Shown here piece after piece: positions 52,303-62,903 of a DNA stretch of 64,000 bases. Source of the DNA: Prolixibacteraceae bacterium (GTDB lineage: Bacteria; Bacteroidota; Bacteroidia; Bacteroidales; Prolixibacteraceae). The stretch covers positions 1 to 64,000 of the forward strand of contig JAIOZY010000003.1 of the NCBI GenBank assembly GCA_021740385.1, in the 5' to 3' direction. Position 1 is the stretch's first letter; the number at the start of each line of letters is the position of its first letter. The notes beneath the pieces are model-generated. The model was not told the origin of the DNA. It saw nothing but the letters and a program-made list of their open reading frames with translations, and searched no databases. The position numbers and the translations under genes are program-made.

Positions 52303-54849
52303 TTATTCAATTAAAATCTTTTGCCTGTAAACATTGTTTTCGTTCTCAATAATGAGGTAATATAAACCCCTTTTATATTCCGATACATCGAGCATAACCA
52401 TCGATTGTGAAATGATGCGCGAAAGCACCGTTCGTCCCGACAAGTTGCAAAGTTTCAGTTTTGATGAGAAAGTAAGCGGGTCATTTGCTTTAACATGTAA
52501 AATGTTTTTGGCCGGGTTTGGGTAGCAGGCAAAAGTCAGTTCATCGTTTAGAAAAGAACTGTTATCGGGTACAGCATCGTAACCGCCTTCGTAAGCACCA
52601 AGGTCGGGGGCTTCGTCTTCAAAATCGAAATCGAGTATGGTGCCGGCATCAATGGCATCGCTGTTTTTTCTGAGTTTCAGAAACATGATTTCGGGTAGCG
52701 AGCCGTCTTCGTTACGCGGGGCTGTTACCCCGGTGGTATCGAGGCTGGCAAAATCGGTTTCGTCAACGTCAATTAAATCCCAGCTGTTGGTAATTTCTTC
52801 GTTTGAACTGTGCAGCGAATTGTTGCCAATAAACGCGAGGTTATTCACCAGCCGGTGGTTCCCTTCGTTGGGTTTTTCGCCAAGGCGGAAATTGCCGCCA
52901 CCGTTGCGGTAACCGGTGCAATTGATAATTTCAATGCCGGCCATGTTGTGGTTTTGGTCGAAGCCTTTTCCTCGGTTAAGGAAAGTAACACAGCGGAATG
53001 CTTTATGTGGCCCGGCGTAATAATCGCCCCCGAATTTAATACCGTTGCCATCGCCATCGAACGAACTGTCGCCCCAAATGTTATACCCGTTACGGAAAGC
53101 GTGGCAGTTTTCGAGGTAAATGGTTGGTGTAGCCTGCCAAAAATCCCACCCGTCGTCGGAATTGAGCCAGGCACGGCAACCTATGAATTGGTTCCCTTCT
53201 CCCAGTTCGAATTTTGCCGCGAAACCGTCGGCATTTTCACCGTGGTTTTTCGGGTCGTAATTTTCGTATGAATCGCAATTGATGATGGTATTGTGCGAAG
53301 CCCCGCCACTGAGTTGGATGCCCGAGTCACCATTCCGGTAGGTGTGGCACATTTCAATAATGTTGTGGTGCCCTTCAATGTAAATGCCGTTATCGCCGGC
53401 AAGTGTCACGTTAATGCCTTTCATGTGAACGTATTCGCCATCAATTTCAATGCCTCTTGCCGGGTTACTTTGATGGTTGAAAACGGGTTGTTCGCCCGGC
53501 CAGGCAAAAATGTTGATGTGTTTATCGACGTTACCGGTCAGTTTAATTTCAATGTCGCGTGCAAAACGGTACTCACCCCCCCGAATGTAAATGGTATCGC
53601 CGGGCAGGGCAACCTCAAGGGCTTTAATAATAGTTAGAAATGGCTTATCGAACGTTCCGGTATTGTCGTTATTCCCATCGGTTGCAACATAGAATGTTGA
53701 TGGTTCGGCCTTAAAAATGAAACTTTTTATTTCACTTTCACTGGTTCCGGCCGGATTTGCTGCCTCCACTTTCCAGTAATAATTTCCATCGGGCATGGGT
53801 TCAGTTTGGAAATGGGTAAGGGATGTTTCGCATACCACATCGTCTTCGGTCAATTCAGCATTTGTACCAATGAAAAGCCGGTATGAAAACGTGTTTTCTG
53901 TTCCGAGCCAGTAAATGGGAAAACCACTGTCGAAGAGTTGTTCGGAACCCGGAGCAAGTTTGTTCACAACAAACGGAAGGGCCGATTCGGGGTTGGTGCG
54001 CTGTAGCAATAGCCGGTCGATATAGGGCAATCCGCTGCCCTCAACTTTTATAAAAAGATCGCCTTCGGGAAGTAAAAGGGTTACAATTTGTTCGTTCCAA
54101 AACGAAAACGGACTGTTTGGAACCAGCACTGCCCCGATTGTATCGTTGCCGCTTATGATGTTCATTTCCAAATGTCCTTCACCCGGGTTGTGGTACCTGA
54201 TTTTCACGTTGAAATAACTTGTAGAATCGATGGTAATGTTTGTAGAAAAACTACTATTTTCGGCATTACCAACTACGTAACCCGATCCGGTGTAACCGTC
54301 GAGTGTATTGTCGATTGCAAAATTTTCGAGTTCACAATCTTCGGTTTCGATAATGTGCGAAGAGCCGTCGTTGGCCGACTCAAGCACGAATTCAACATAG
54401 TCGAAGCGACCGTTTTCACCGGCTTCGCGGTTCGATAGCAGCATGATGGAATTTCCCGGTAAAATAAGGATTCCCTGCAGGGTTTTAGTCACAAACTGGT
54501 CGCTGCCGCCGTGATTGCCTTCCCAGCTATCAATTATATCTCCATCAATTCCAAATTTATACGTACTTGTTCCATCGCTTTCATCGAAATAAACAACCTT
54601 CACAGTATAAATACCCTCGGGAAAACCAAAAGCACTGGTAGCTGTGCTAAAACCGCCTCCTGAAGCTGCCTTTATTATTTTAAAATTTGAAGCACCGGCT
54701 TTGTTTTCGATGGTGTATGTGCCCAGATCATCAAAATGTTCCGCTTCTACACGGTATGTTTCACCAACCTGTGCAATTGACCAAACCGGCAGCAAAAACA
54801 AAAGCAACATTGCAATGTTCTGTTTGCCTGTGTTATATATGTTATTCAT
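52303..54849 (-). CDS. PL9-like pectate lyase with CBM-like N-terminus and T9SS sorting domain
   Basis: An 848-residue secreted protein. The signal peptide ends SIAQ. Two CBM6/35-like beta-sandwich regions occupy about residues 28-290, with a FnIII-like segment to about 380. Then a right-handed beta-helix begins (STFYVATDGNNDNTGT). PL9 traits are visible: GENADGFAAK, DDGWDFWQA, GNGIKFGG with the candidate catalytic Lys, and KGFDQNHNMAG. The last 80 residues (CYPNPAKNILHV ... YRQKILIE) are a type IX sorting domain. It should cut polygalacturonan at the cell surface. It is the last gene of the pectin locus, after GH28. Confidence 0.85.
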   Translation of the reverse strand: MNNIYNTGKQNIAMLLLFLLPVWSIAQVGETYRVEAEHFDDLGTYTIENKAGASNFKIIKAASGGGFSTATSAFGFPEGIYTVKVVYFDESDGTSTYKFGIDGDIIDSWEGNHGGSDQFVTKTLQGILILPGNSIMLLSNREAGENGRFDYVEFVLESANDGSSHIIETEDCELENFAIDNTLDGYTGSGYVVGNAENSSFSTNITIDSTSYFNVKIRYHNPGEGHLEMNIISGNDTIGAVLVPNSPFSFWNEQIVTLLLPEGDLFIKVEGSGLPYIDRLLLQRTNPESALPFVVNKLAPGSEQLFDSGFPIYWLGTENTFSYRLFIGTNAELTEDDVVCETSLTHFQTEPMPDGNYYWKVEAANPAGTSESEIKSFIFKAEPSTFYVATDGNNDNTGTFDKPFLTIIKALEVALPGDTIYIRGGEYRFARDIEIKLTGNVDKHINIFAWPGEQPVFNHQSNPARGIEIDGEYVHMKGINVTLAGDNGIYIEGHHNIIEMCHTYRNGDSGIQLSGGASHNTIINCDSYENYDPKNHGENADGFAAKFELGEGNQFIGCRAWLNSDDGWDFWQATPTIYLENCHAFRNGYNIWGDSSFDGDGNGIKFGGDYYAGPHKAFRCVTFLNRGKGFDQNHNMAGIEIINCTGYRNGGGNFRLGEKPNEGNHRLVNNLAFIGNNSLHSSNEEITNSWDLIDVDETDFASLDTTGVTAPRNEDGSLPEIMFLKLRKNSDAIDAGTILDFDFEDEAPDLGAYEGGYDAVPDNSSFLNDELTFACYPNPAKNILHVKANDPLTFSSKLKLCNLSGRTVLSRIISQSMVMLDVSEYKRGLYYLIIENENNVYRQKILIE

Positions 54850-54876
54850 AAATTACTGTATCTAATTAATTCCCCT

Positions 54877-56319
54877 TTAATTAACAAGTTCCTGGTTGAT
54901 AGTAACGTTTTCTAATGTTACATTGTTTGCAAACTCAATTTTGTTTTCTTTTTCAACACCGCTGAAATGTGAATCTGAAATGTGAATACCGGTTATGCAG
55001 TTTTTGCCTTCAATGCCCTGAAGCAATAAAGCATATTTTGTTTTAGCACATTCAATTTTTGAAAGGTTTATGTTGCGCACAAGTGGATAAAGGGTATCTT
55101 GCCCTTCATTTTTGATATCGTAATTGCAGTTAACACGCAATATGGCCTCACCCACTTCACCAATTTCAACATTCCTTACAAAAATATTTTCAACAATACC
55201 GCCCCGGTTCGAGTTGGTTTTAATGCGAATGGCCCGGTCGAGTTCGGGGCTGTCCATTTTGCAGTTTTCGACAAAAACGTTTCTGGCACCGCCCGATATT
55301 TCGCTTCCGAGCACCACGCCACCGTGTCCGTTCTCCATGTGGCAGTCGCGTACAACAATGTTTTCAACCGGTACGTTCCAGCGCCGTCCATCGTTATTTC
55401 TTCCCGATTTCAGGGCAATGCAGTCATCGCCCGTGTTGAAATAACAGTGTTCAATCAATACATTTTTGCATGACTCGGGGTCGCACCCATCGTTGTTTGT
55501 ACCGAGGCTGTTCACATGAATGTTGCGTATAATAATGTTTTCGGAAAGTAAGGGATGGATTATCCAGAACGGTGAATTTTCGATGGTTATGTCAGAAATC
55601 AATATGTTCCGGCATTTGTACAGGTTTATGAACTGGGGCCTGAGGTAGCAACCTTCGCCCATTACCCGCTCTTCAACCGGAACGTTGTTGTGGTCATATT
55701 CGTTGAGTTTAGGCCTTGCATTCGGAAGCAACTGGCTGGGCTCCCCTTCTTTCCAACCGTATTCTTTCCGCCCTTTCCATTTCCACCAGTTTTCGGTGCT
55801 GGCATTTCCTTTCAGCAACCCTTTCCCGGTTATGGCAATGTTTTCTTTATCGTATGCATAAATCAGCGGTGAATAATTGTAACAGTCAATGCCTTCCCAA
55901 CGGGTAAGCACAACGGGCAAATAATCCTCCGGGTTGGTTGAAAACGATAGTACCGCGTTTTCGGAAACCACAAGGTTCACATTCGATTGCAGGTGTATGG
56001 CCCCGGTAAAAAACGTGCCCGAGGGCACAACAACTTTTCCCCCTCCGCTGTTACTGCATTTTTCAATGGCTTTGTTAATGGCTTCGGTTGAGTTGACTTC
56101 CGGATCGGCAACAGCGCCAAAATCGGTTATGTTGTACGTATTGCCTGGAAATTCGGGTTCTTCAATTCCGGCAACTATTTTTTCTGCTTGTTCCCAGTTT
56201 TTATCACCGGTATTTACCGGGGAGCAACCTGCAAGAAAAATAGCCAATACTAAAGCCGGCAGGCCGGAAAAATGAAAATTCTTCCCCCTTGCTGTCAAAA
56301 ATTTTATCATTCGTTTCAA
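54877..56319 (-). CDS. GH28 polygalacturonase-like lipoprotein
   Basis: A 480-residue enzyme. The signal peptide ends in lipobox FLAGC. The parallel beta-helix has the GH28 catalytic set: NTNNDGCDPESC-like N-N-D-G-C-D (near residue 275), NTGDDCIALKSGRNNDG, and R-I-K-T-N with the Gly-rich E-N-G-H-G-G-V-V-L-G-S. These act as acid/base Asp residues in exo- or endo-polygalacturonases and rhamnogalacturonases. It lies 27 bases before the PL9 gene on the same strand. Surface or periplasmic location is not distinguished. Confidence 0.9.
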   Translation of the reverse strand: MKRMIKFLTARGKNFHFSGLPALVLAIFLAGCSPVNTGDKNWEQAEKIVAGIEEPEFPGNTYNITDFGAVADPEVNSTEAINKAIEKCSNSGGGKVVVPSGTFFTGAIHLQSNVNLVVSENAVLSFSTNPEDYLPVVLTRWEGIDCYNYSPLIYAYDKENIAITGKGLLKGNASTENWWKWKGRKEYGWKEGEPSQLLPNARPKLNEYDHNNVPVEERVMGEGCYLRPQFINLYKCRNILISDITIENSPFWIIHPLLSENIIIRNIHVNSLGTNNDGCDPESCKNVLIEHCYFNTGDDCIALKSGRNNDGRRWNVPVENIVVRDCHMENGHGGVVLGSEISGGARNVFVENCKMDSPELDRAIRIKTNSNRGGIVENIFVRNVEIGEVGEAILRVNCNYDIKNEGQDTLYPLVRNINLSKIECAKTKYALLLQGIEGKNCITGIHISDSHFSGVEKENKIEFANNVTLENVTINQELVN

Positions 56320-56376
56320 TTTTGGCAGTTAATAAAAATCGTCAATTTGTGTAAGCCAAATCAGTTTTGGCGCCGG

Positions 56377-56420
56377 ATAAAAAAACTGCCCGCTAAGCAA
56401 TTTTTTTTGCGGGCAGTTTT
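56377..56420 (-). terminator. Terminator after the DUF4957-like gene
   Basis: AAAACTGCCCGC and GCGGGCAGTTTT form a perfect 12-bp stem. On the minus strand a run of T residues follows. It lies 12 bases after the stop, so the GH28-PL9 pair may be separately or weakly co-transcribed. Confidence 0.85.
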
Positions 56421-56431
56421 AATTGCATCGG

Positions 56432-57760
56432 TTATTTTTTAATTATTCGTACCGGATGGTTTCCTTCAACATCTATAATATAAACCCCTTTTGAGAGTGA
56501 AGAAATGTTGAGCGCCTGACCCGAAACAACGTTTGTAAACTGAAGCACTTTTTGTCCCAGGTTAGTGTAAACATTAACAGCAGGCACGGTGGTTTCATCG
56601 GTTTCAATAAAGAGCATTTTGCTGGCAATGGTTGGATATACGCGTACGGTATTTTCTTTCAACTGTTTTGAAGAAACCGGTTCGTTAGCCCAACGCGGGT
56701 CGCCTACCAGTGTGCCTTCTTCGCTCATGAAGTAAAGGTCCGAAGAAGCATCGGCTATATGAAAGTTCCCGTTTTCGGGATCGGCAAACCCGGGATCCAT
56801 TACATAGTTGTATTGTTTAATGCTCATGGGTGTTTGTTCAACCGTTCCGTTTTCAATTATGAAATCTTCGCTCAGTACGTTGAACTGCATTTCGCAATAG
56901 AGGATACCGCTGTTATCGTCGAGCAAACGGAAGCCGTTTACCGAAACCTCTTCGCTTACATTGGTTTTACCAAGGATACAGTTTTTGATGGTAAGCGAAG
57001 CCTGGTCGTTGTTCCTGAGGTCGAACAAATAGTTTCCGCTTTTTCCGCCGCCCCATTCGTTGAATGTACAGGCTTCAATTTTGATAACAACCGGATAACT
57101 GGGCATCTCTTCCAGCTCTACCATGCGGTTAAGTACTTTGTAGAAGGTTGAATTTTTAATGGTAAAAGTGTCGAAAGTGATCCGTGATTTAAGTCGGAAA
57201 GGGCCATAGTCGCCACCACCCCTGAGGTCCCAGATGATGCAATTATCAACAAGAATGTTTTCGGCATAATATGAATCACGGTCGCCGCGTATTACCGAAC
57301 GGTCGAAGTGTCGGATAACGCAGTTTTTGAGAACAATGTCGCCAAACGCGTTGGCATCGCCCGTACCCGAAATGAGGTTCACGCAATAATCACCCGGCAG
57401 GTCATCAACATCGGTCGGGTCCACTTCAACCCCGCTTAACGAGTCAACATCGGCACCCGAAAGGATAAGCCCATCGAGTGTTATGCTCACGTTGTTGGCC
57501 TCAACATCAATTTGTTTAATGTGAATGCGTGTGTCATTCACGGCATCGGTTGCCGATTTAATGGTAATCGATTTTGTAACGGTTAGCCCGTCGGCGTTTG
57601 CTTTGTGGGCACCCGGCATAATTAACAAGGTTCCTCCCTCCTCAACTTCGGCAATTTTATCGTTAATGTTATCGCCAAGGTTTACTACAACTTCGTTTTG
57701 TGCAAATACAAGCGATGCTGCAACCAACATGCAAACAAGTAATGTGTAAAATTTTTTCAT
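56432..57760 (-). CDS. DUF4957/DUF5123-like beta-helix protein with T9SS sorting domain
   Basis: A 442-residue secreted protein. The signal peptide ends LVFAQ. The rest is a right-handed beta-helix (LIMPGAHKANADGLTVTKSITIKSA; I-V-L-K-N-C-V-I-R-H-F-D; repeated T-I-K-N) as in DUF4957/DUF5123 proteins of pectin loci. The last 75 residues (VRVYPTIASKMLFIE ... PVRIIKK) are a type IX sorting domain. It probably binds or cuts pectin outside the cell. It follows susD in the operon order. Confidence 0.82.
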   Translation of the reverse strand: MKKFYTLLVCMLVAASLVFAQNEVVVNLGDNINDKIAEVEEGGTLLIMPGAHKANADGLTVTKSITIKSATDAVNDTRIHIKQIDVEANNVSITLDGLILSGADVDSLSGVEVDPTDVDDLPGDYCVNLISGTGDANAFGDIVLKNCVIRHFDRSVIRGDRDSYYAENILVDNCIIWDLRGGGDYGPFRLKSRITFDTFTIKNSTFYKVLNRMVELEEMPSYPVVIKIEACTFNEWGGGKSGNYLFDLRNNDQASLTIKNCILGKTNVSEEVSVNGFRLLDDNSGILYCEMQFNVLSEDFIIENGTVEQTPMSIKQYNYVMDPGFADPENGNFHIADASSDLYFMSEEGTLVGDPRWANEPVSSKQLKENTVRVYPTIASKMLFIETDETTVPAVNVYTNLGQKVLQFTNVVSGQALNISSLSKGVYIIDVEGNHPVRIIKK

Positions 57761-57802
57761 AACATGTAATTTTTATGGTTTTTATTTAATTTTTTAATGA
57801 GA

Positions 57803-59566
57803 TTAATTATATCCGTAATCGTTTTTGATCTCTGTATTAGTATCAACAACACTTTGGTGTATGGGCAACACTTCACTGTGATTAGGCGTGAAATAGGCCG
57901 CAATATCGAGAATGTATTCCTCGGTAAGGTTTTCGGCCCAGGGGGTAACATTTGGCCATTCGATGGTGTCGCGCTGGGCAATTTGTACCGAATCCATCAC
58001 GTAATCAAGGTTAAGGTAAACGATTTTATCGCCTTCATTTTTCCATACAATATCGCGTGGTAAATTTTCATACGGTGGTTCATTGTTGTACATTTTGGTG
58101 AGTTCGTTTCTCATTTCCTTAATTTTCGTGTCGAGAAGGTTCCAGCGTATCAGGTCGTATTTTCGGATGCTTTCGCCGCCCAGTTCCCAGGCACGTTCAT
58201 CAACAATGGCATCGAAAAAGCCTTGGTAATCAGTTGGTATCCCGGGCATTTTATCAAGGTTTCCGGCAAAAGCCCTTTCCCTGATAGCACGCAAAGCGTT
58301 TATTGCTTCAGCCGTTGGGCCGTTGTTTAGCTCATTTTCGGCTTCGGCAAACATCAGGTAAACATCGCTCATTCGGAGTATTGGCCAGTTAATGCCGGTA
58401 AATTTATCGGTACCGGGTTGTGCAGGCTGCAGCCATTCACGCCGCCATTTGGCTATCAGTATGTCATCAAGGGACATTAATTTGCGAACGCTGTTCTCAT
58501 CAATTTCGTAAGGTACCACCGTTAAATCGCGCCGTACATCGCCTTCGTGGAATGAATAGTAGTAGTTTGGTAAAGCATTCACCCCGGGGTTACATTTCCC
58601 GAATTGCGGATTATTTTCATCAATGCGGGTTCCGATGTAATAACCAAGTTCACCGCTGGTGTATGCCCCCAAACCAATTTCGAAGATGATTTCGCCAAAC
58701 TCGGTATCGATTTGTTTTTCGCTCATCCCCTTAAAAATATCCACATAATCGGGGTTGAGCATGTGCTCCCCGCTGTTCATGATTTCGCGGCACTGATCGC
58801 GGGCTATTTCGTAATACTTATCAGGGTTCGATCCTTGTTCCATTACACCCGAAGAGCGGCGCAGAACCCATCCTGCCCTGCACAGGGCTATGCGGGCCAT
58901 CAGGCCTTTAACAAAGCCTTTGGTAACGCGTTCTTCCTGTGGTTGCAGCCCGGAACGCCAGGGAACAATCTCTTCAGCAAATTTCAGATCATCAATAAGG
59001 TATTCCAATATTGAATCGCGGTCGGTTTTGGGAATGTTGAAATCGTCGCCTACTTTCGAAGGAACGGTTTTAAACGGAACATCTCCCCAGTTACGGACCA
59101 GTTCGAAATAAAACTGGGCCCTCAGGGTAATGGCCTCACCGTGCATGTAGTGCATAAGCTTTACTTCCTCGTCGGTTCCTCCATCATAAATGGGGCTTTG
59201 TGGAATATTTTCGATGCAAATATTGGCCCTTTCAATGGCGAAATAGAAGTTCTTCCAGGGTTTTTCAATTTCGCTGTTTCCCGAGTTTGCCGCGTATTTG
59301 GCAATGCCACGGCGGCCATTATCGAGTTCGCCCGAGCATTTGGCAATGTCGGTATCAACACCGTAATACATGCTGACTCTTTTGGAATAACCTTCGTCAC
59401 GGGTCAGAAGCTGATAAATACCCAGCATGGTTTGTTTGGTGTAATCGACATTCGAGAAAACGTTTTCGTTCGAAAACAGGGAAACCGGCTCATACTCGAA
59501 AAACTTCTCACACGAGAAGGTTAGCATGAGCATTGTAAGAATGATAATATATTTGATTCGTTTCAT
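57803..59566 (-). CDS. SusD/RagB-family outer-membrane lipoprotein
   Basis: A 587-residue surface glycan-binding lipoprotein. The lipobox is TFSC near residue 19. The TPR-rich SusD fold is seen from YTKQTMLGIYQLLTRDEGYS to the C-terminal DRAWELGGE... region (VDERAWELGGESIRKYDLIRW). It forms the lid of the SusC channel encoded 18 bases upstream. With GH28 and PL9 downstream the ligand is probably a pectic oligosaccharide. Confidence 0.92.
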   Translation of the reverse strand: MKRIKYIIILTMLMLTFSCEKFFEYEPVSLFSNENVFSNVDYTKQTMLGIYQLLTRDEGYSKRVSMYYGVDTDIAKCSGELDNGRRGIAKYAANSGNSEIEKPWKNFYFAIERANICIENIPQSPIYDGGTDEEVKLMHYMHGEAITLRAQFYFELVRNWGDVPFKTVPSKVGDDFNIPKTDRDSILEYLIDDLKFAEEIVPWRSGLQPQEERVTKGFVKGLMARIALCRAGWVLRRSSGVMEQGSNPDKYYEIARDQCREIMNSGEHMLNPDYVDIFKGMSEKQIDTEFGEIIFEIGLGAYTSGELGYYIGTRIDENNPQFGKCNPGVNALPNYYYSFHEGDVRRDLTVVPYEIDENSVRKLMSLDDILIAKWRREWLQPAQPGTDKFTGINWPILRMSDVYLMFAEAENELNNGPTAEAINALRAIRERAFAGNLDKMPGIPTDYQGFFDAIVDERAWELGGESIRKYDLIRWNLLDTKIKEMRNELTKMYNNEPPYENLPRDIVWKNEGDKIVYLNLDYVMDSVQIAQRDTIEWPNVTPWAENLTEEYILDIAAYFTPNHSEVLPIHQSVVDTNTEIKNDYGYN

Positions 59567-59584
59567 TGCTGTACGATTATTTGT

Positions 59585-62500
59585 TTACAATGTAAGGTTT
59601 AAGCCAAAAATTACTGAACGGCTACGCGGGTAAGCCGAGTAGTCAACGCCCGGGGTCATTGGTGTGCGCCGGCGTGTGTCAACTTCGGGGTCGTATCCTG
59701 AATAATTCGTAAACGTGAAAATGTTATTTAACGTTCCGTAAATCCTCAACTCTTTTACGTAAATGTGATTAAGCAGGTTTTTGGGCAGCGAGTAACCCAG
59801 GGTGATGTTGTTTATCCTCAGGAATGAGCCGTCTTCAACTGCCCACGAGTGGAGCAGGTAACGCCCCTGTGGCGGAGTCCAGATGGTTGCATTTTCGTTC
59901 ATTGCTGCCAGTTCGGCCGGGTCGGTTACCACAACGCCCTCGTCATCAACGGTCATCCATCGGTGGTCGCTGTCCATCATGGTAAGCATGTTGCTGTATT
60001 TGCGGTAGGCGCTGGTAAATTCAATTTTGCTGGCGTTGTAAATATCGTTGCCGTACACCCAGTTCAGGAACACGCTGCAATCGAAATTTTTATACCGGGC
60101 CATCAGGTTCAAACCGCCAAAATGTTTCGGGTTTGCATTTCCAATAATGGCACGGTCGTCGTCAAAGGTAACTTTGCTGCCATCGCCAACGGGGTTGCCG
60201 TTTTCGTCTTCGGGGTCGGAAAGGTTTTTGAATTTGTAACTTCCCGGGCCAAAGCCGGCAAATGTAATCCCGCTGTTATCGGGTACCCCGTCTTTCAAAA
60301 CATATTGGTTGTTTTCATTTTTCAGGAATTCACCGGTTTCGGGGTCGGTTTGAAAATCGTCAACGGTATAAAAACCGTCGGTTACAAAACCCCACATTTG
60401 TCCAATGGGCTCGCCAACCTTAATAATGTAGTCATCGCCGGTATCGTTATTCCAATCTGATGCGCGGGTGAAATATTCCAGCCCGCCAAGGTCGTCAATC
60501 CGGTTTTGGTTAAATGAAATGTTGAAGTTGGCCTGGAAAGTAAATTCTTTACTGTCGACAATTACAGCGTCAACAAGCCATTCAACGCCCCTGTTTGATG
60601 TTCTCCCAATGTTCTGCATTTGCACGTCGAAACCCGACACATCGGGAATTTCGTTTTCTATAAGCAAATCGGAGGTGGTATTCAGGTACAATTCAACCGA
60701 TGTATTCAACCGGCTGTTAAACAATCCCAGGTCGATACCAATGTTCCGTGTTGTAGTCGTTTCCCACTTTAGGTTAGGATTGGCCAGCGACGAAGGGTAG
60801 AAATATGGTTGTTCCTTTTCGTTCAGGAAGTATGCCTTGCTGGAAGAAACACTATAAGTTGTTGTCCACAGAAAATCGTCGATGCGGTTGTTACCTGCAG
60901 TACCATAACTTGCCCTCAATTTCAGGTTCGAAATTACGGGAATATTTTTAATGAAAGCTTCTTCCGATAGGCGGTAAGCAACCGATGCACTGGGAAAATA
61001 TCCCCATCGGTTTTGGGGGCCGAATTTCGACGAGCCATCAGCCCTGAAAGTTACCGTAGCCAGTAACCGGTCTTTCCAGGTATAGTTTAACCTGCTGAAG
61101 AACGAAAGCAGTGAATTTTCAATTTCGTATGTTTCAGGCTTTTGATGTTCGTCGCCAAGCACCATTGATCCAAGCGCCACTTCGGCAGTTATCTCTTTGG
61201 GAAATGAACGCGAAACAACTTCAAAACTGTTGTAAGACGAATGTATAGCTTCCTGGCCAACGAGGACATCAAAGTCATGTTGATCGGCAATGTCTTTTTT
61301 AGAATAATGGATGGTGTTTGTATTCCTTAACGTTTTGTTTTCCCTTGTTTCAAGGCTTGCTACCGGGCGGTCGCCGTATTTTCGCGCTTCGCTGGTCGAA
61401 AGGCCGTAAAAACGTTCCCTTCGCCGGTTAAGGGTTTCGAGGCCCAACACCGATTGAATTTCGAGCCCCGGAAGCGGGGTAAGAGTTATACTCCCGTTGT
61501 AATTGCCGGTTGTGCGGAAATCCTGCCGAAAGTCGTCTTTTGCCAAAGTAAGCGGGTCGGTAAGCTGGCTGGCTTCGAAGTAATCGTCTTCGTTAAACAG
61601 AATATCTTCCGAAACATCGGCCAGGCCCTTGGTCGGCCTAAACTGTACCGAGTGTTTTAATCGGTTGGTTGATGATGTACCCGGATCGGACGTGCCGGAA
61701 CCGTAAACGATCCTGTCGGAGTATTTCATGTCGAAATTAATGGTTAGCAGGTCGGAAGCTTCCCGTTGAAAATTGACGTTTAGGTTGTTCTTTTTGAACC
61801 CGGTCTCTACCATGATTCCTTTATCGGTGGTGTTGGTATAGCTCAGGTTATACTTGGTTTTTTCGTCGCCGCCCGAAATACTAACATTATTATATAAGGT
61901 TGGGGCATTGTTGCCAAAAACCTGTCCCTGCCAATCGGGGTTTGTTTCATTACTGTAAAGCGAGTCAAGGTCGTCCCAGGCTCCATAAAAAAATTCAAAA
62001 TCGCGCCGTTCGGGAAAACTGCCCCTCGAACGCTCGTATTGAAAGAGTACGTATTCATACGGGTCGAGCACATCAAGCTTGTTGGCCAGTTGTTTAAAAC
62101 CATAATAGGTGTTGTAGTTAACGGTAACTTTTCCTTTAGTACCCGATTTTGTGGTAATAATAACAACGCCGTTTGCACCGCGTGAACCGTAAATGGCTGT
62201 TGAGGAAGCATCTTTTAAAACATCGATCGATTTAATATCGCTCGGGGCAATATCGCCAATGCTGTTTACGGGGAAACCATCAACAATGTACAAGGGTGAA
62301 TTGTCCTGTGTAATGGAACCGCCTCCACGCACCCTTATTTTTACTTCGGCATCGGGCGAACCCTCGGTTGTTGTAATTTGTACGCCTGCCAGCCGGCCGG
62401 TCATGGCCTGGGCTGTCGACGAAACCGGGATGTCTTTCAGTTGCTCTTCACTAACCGAAGCTACCGAACCGGTAAGGTCGCGTTTTTGAACCGAACCGTA

Positions 62501-62821
62501 ACCAATGGCTACCACCTCGTCGAGGTATTCGGTCCCTTCTTCCATTGTAACGTTAATTACCGAACGGCCATTTATTTCAATTTCGCGGGTTTTGAGCCCA
62601 ACAAATGAAAAAATCAGCGCATCGGATTGGGGGTCGTTAACTTCAATGGTGTAGTTACCATCAATATCGGTTATAGAACCTGTTGTAGTCCCCTTAACAA
62701 CTACTGTAACGCCGGGTATTGCCTCACCGCCTTCTTCGGTAACTTTTCCCGTTACCGAAACCTGGGCCATAAGTGCAGAGGTTACAAGCAGGAAACCAAT
62801 GATGCCAAGAAACTTCCTCAT
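59585..62821 (-). CDS. SusC/RagA-family TonB-linked outer-membrane transporter
   Basis: A 1078-residue channel, started at the ATG at 62821 (MRKFLGIIGFLLVTSALMAQ). The longer open frame would overlap the upstream terminator. A carboxypeptidase-like domain (VSVTGKVTEEGGEAIPGVTV) precedes the plug, with ALQGRVAGV-like A-M-T-G-R-L-A-G-V-Q and SSTAIYGSRGANGVVIITTK. The barrel fills the remainder and ends FGLNLTL. It imports oligosaccharides powered by TonB-ExbBD. Paired with SusD 18 bases downstream. Confidence 0.93.
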   Translation of the reverse strand: MRKFLGIIGFLLVTSALMAQVSVTGKVTEEGGEAIPGVTVVVKGTTTGSITDIDGNYTIEVNDPQSDALIFSFVGLKTREIEINGRSVINVTMEEGTEYLDEVVAIGYGSVQKRDLTGSVASVSEEQLKDIPVSSTAQAMTGRLAGVQITTTEGSPDAEVKIRVRGGGSITQDNSPLYIVDGFPVNSIGDIAPSDIKSIDVLKDASSTAIYGSRGANGVVIITTKSGTKGKVTVNYNTYYGFKQLANKLDVLDPYEYVLFQYERSRGSFPERRDFEFFYGAWDDLDSLYSNETNPDWQGQVFGNNAPTLYNNVSISGGDEKTKYNLSYTNTTDKGIMVETGFKKNNLNVNFQREASDLLTINFDMKYSDRIVYGSGTSDPGTSSTNRLKHSVQFRPTKGLADVSEDILFNEDDYFEASQLTDPLTLAKDDFRQDFRTTGNYNGSITLTPLPGLEIQSVLGLETLNRRRERFYGLSTSEARKYGDRPVASLETRENKTLRNTNTIHYSKKDIADQHDFDVLVGQEAIHSSYNSFEVVSRSFPKEITAEVALGSMVLGDEHQKPETYEIENSLLSFFSRLNYTWKDRLLATVTFRADGSSKFGPQNRWGYFPSASVAYRLSEEAFIKNIPVISNLKLRASYGTAGNNRIDDFLWTTTYSVSSSKAYFLNEKEQPYFYPSSLANPNLKWETTTTRNIGIDLGLFNSRLNTSVELYLNTTSDLLIENEIPDVSGFDVQMQNIGRTSNRGVEWLVDAVIVDSKEFTFQANFNISFNQNRIDDLGGLEYFTRASDWNNDTGDDYIIKVGEPIGQMWGFVTDGFYTVDDFQTDPETGEFLKNENNQYVLKDGVPDNSGITFAGFGPGSYKFKNLSDPEDENGNPVGDGSKVTFDDDRAIIGNANPKHFGGLNLMARYKNFDCSVFLNWVYGNDIYNASKIEFTSAYRKYSNMLTMMDSDHRWMTVDDEGVVVTDPAELAAMNENATIWTPPQGRYLLHSWAVEDGSFLRINNITLGYSLPKNLLNHIYVKELRIYGTLNNIFTFTNYSGYDPEVDTRRRTPMTPGVDYSAYPRSRSVIFGLNLTL

Positions 62822-62860
62822 AAGAATAACTTTAATGGTTTGAATATATCCAAAGATCAG

Positions 62861-62893
62861 AAAAAACAAGGGTACCGGCAATAACCGGCACCC
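62861..62893 (-). terminator. Terminator upstream of susC
   Basis: GGGTGCCGG and CCGGTACCC pair with one mismatch; on the minus strand a TTGTTTTTT tract follows. It ends the 62.9-kb gene and places the susC promoter in the 48 bases that remain, unless read-through is used. Confidence 0.75.
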
Positions 62894-62903
62894 ATTTATC
62901 AAT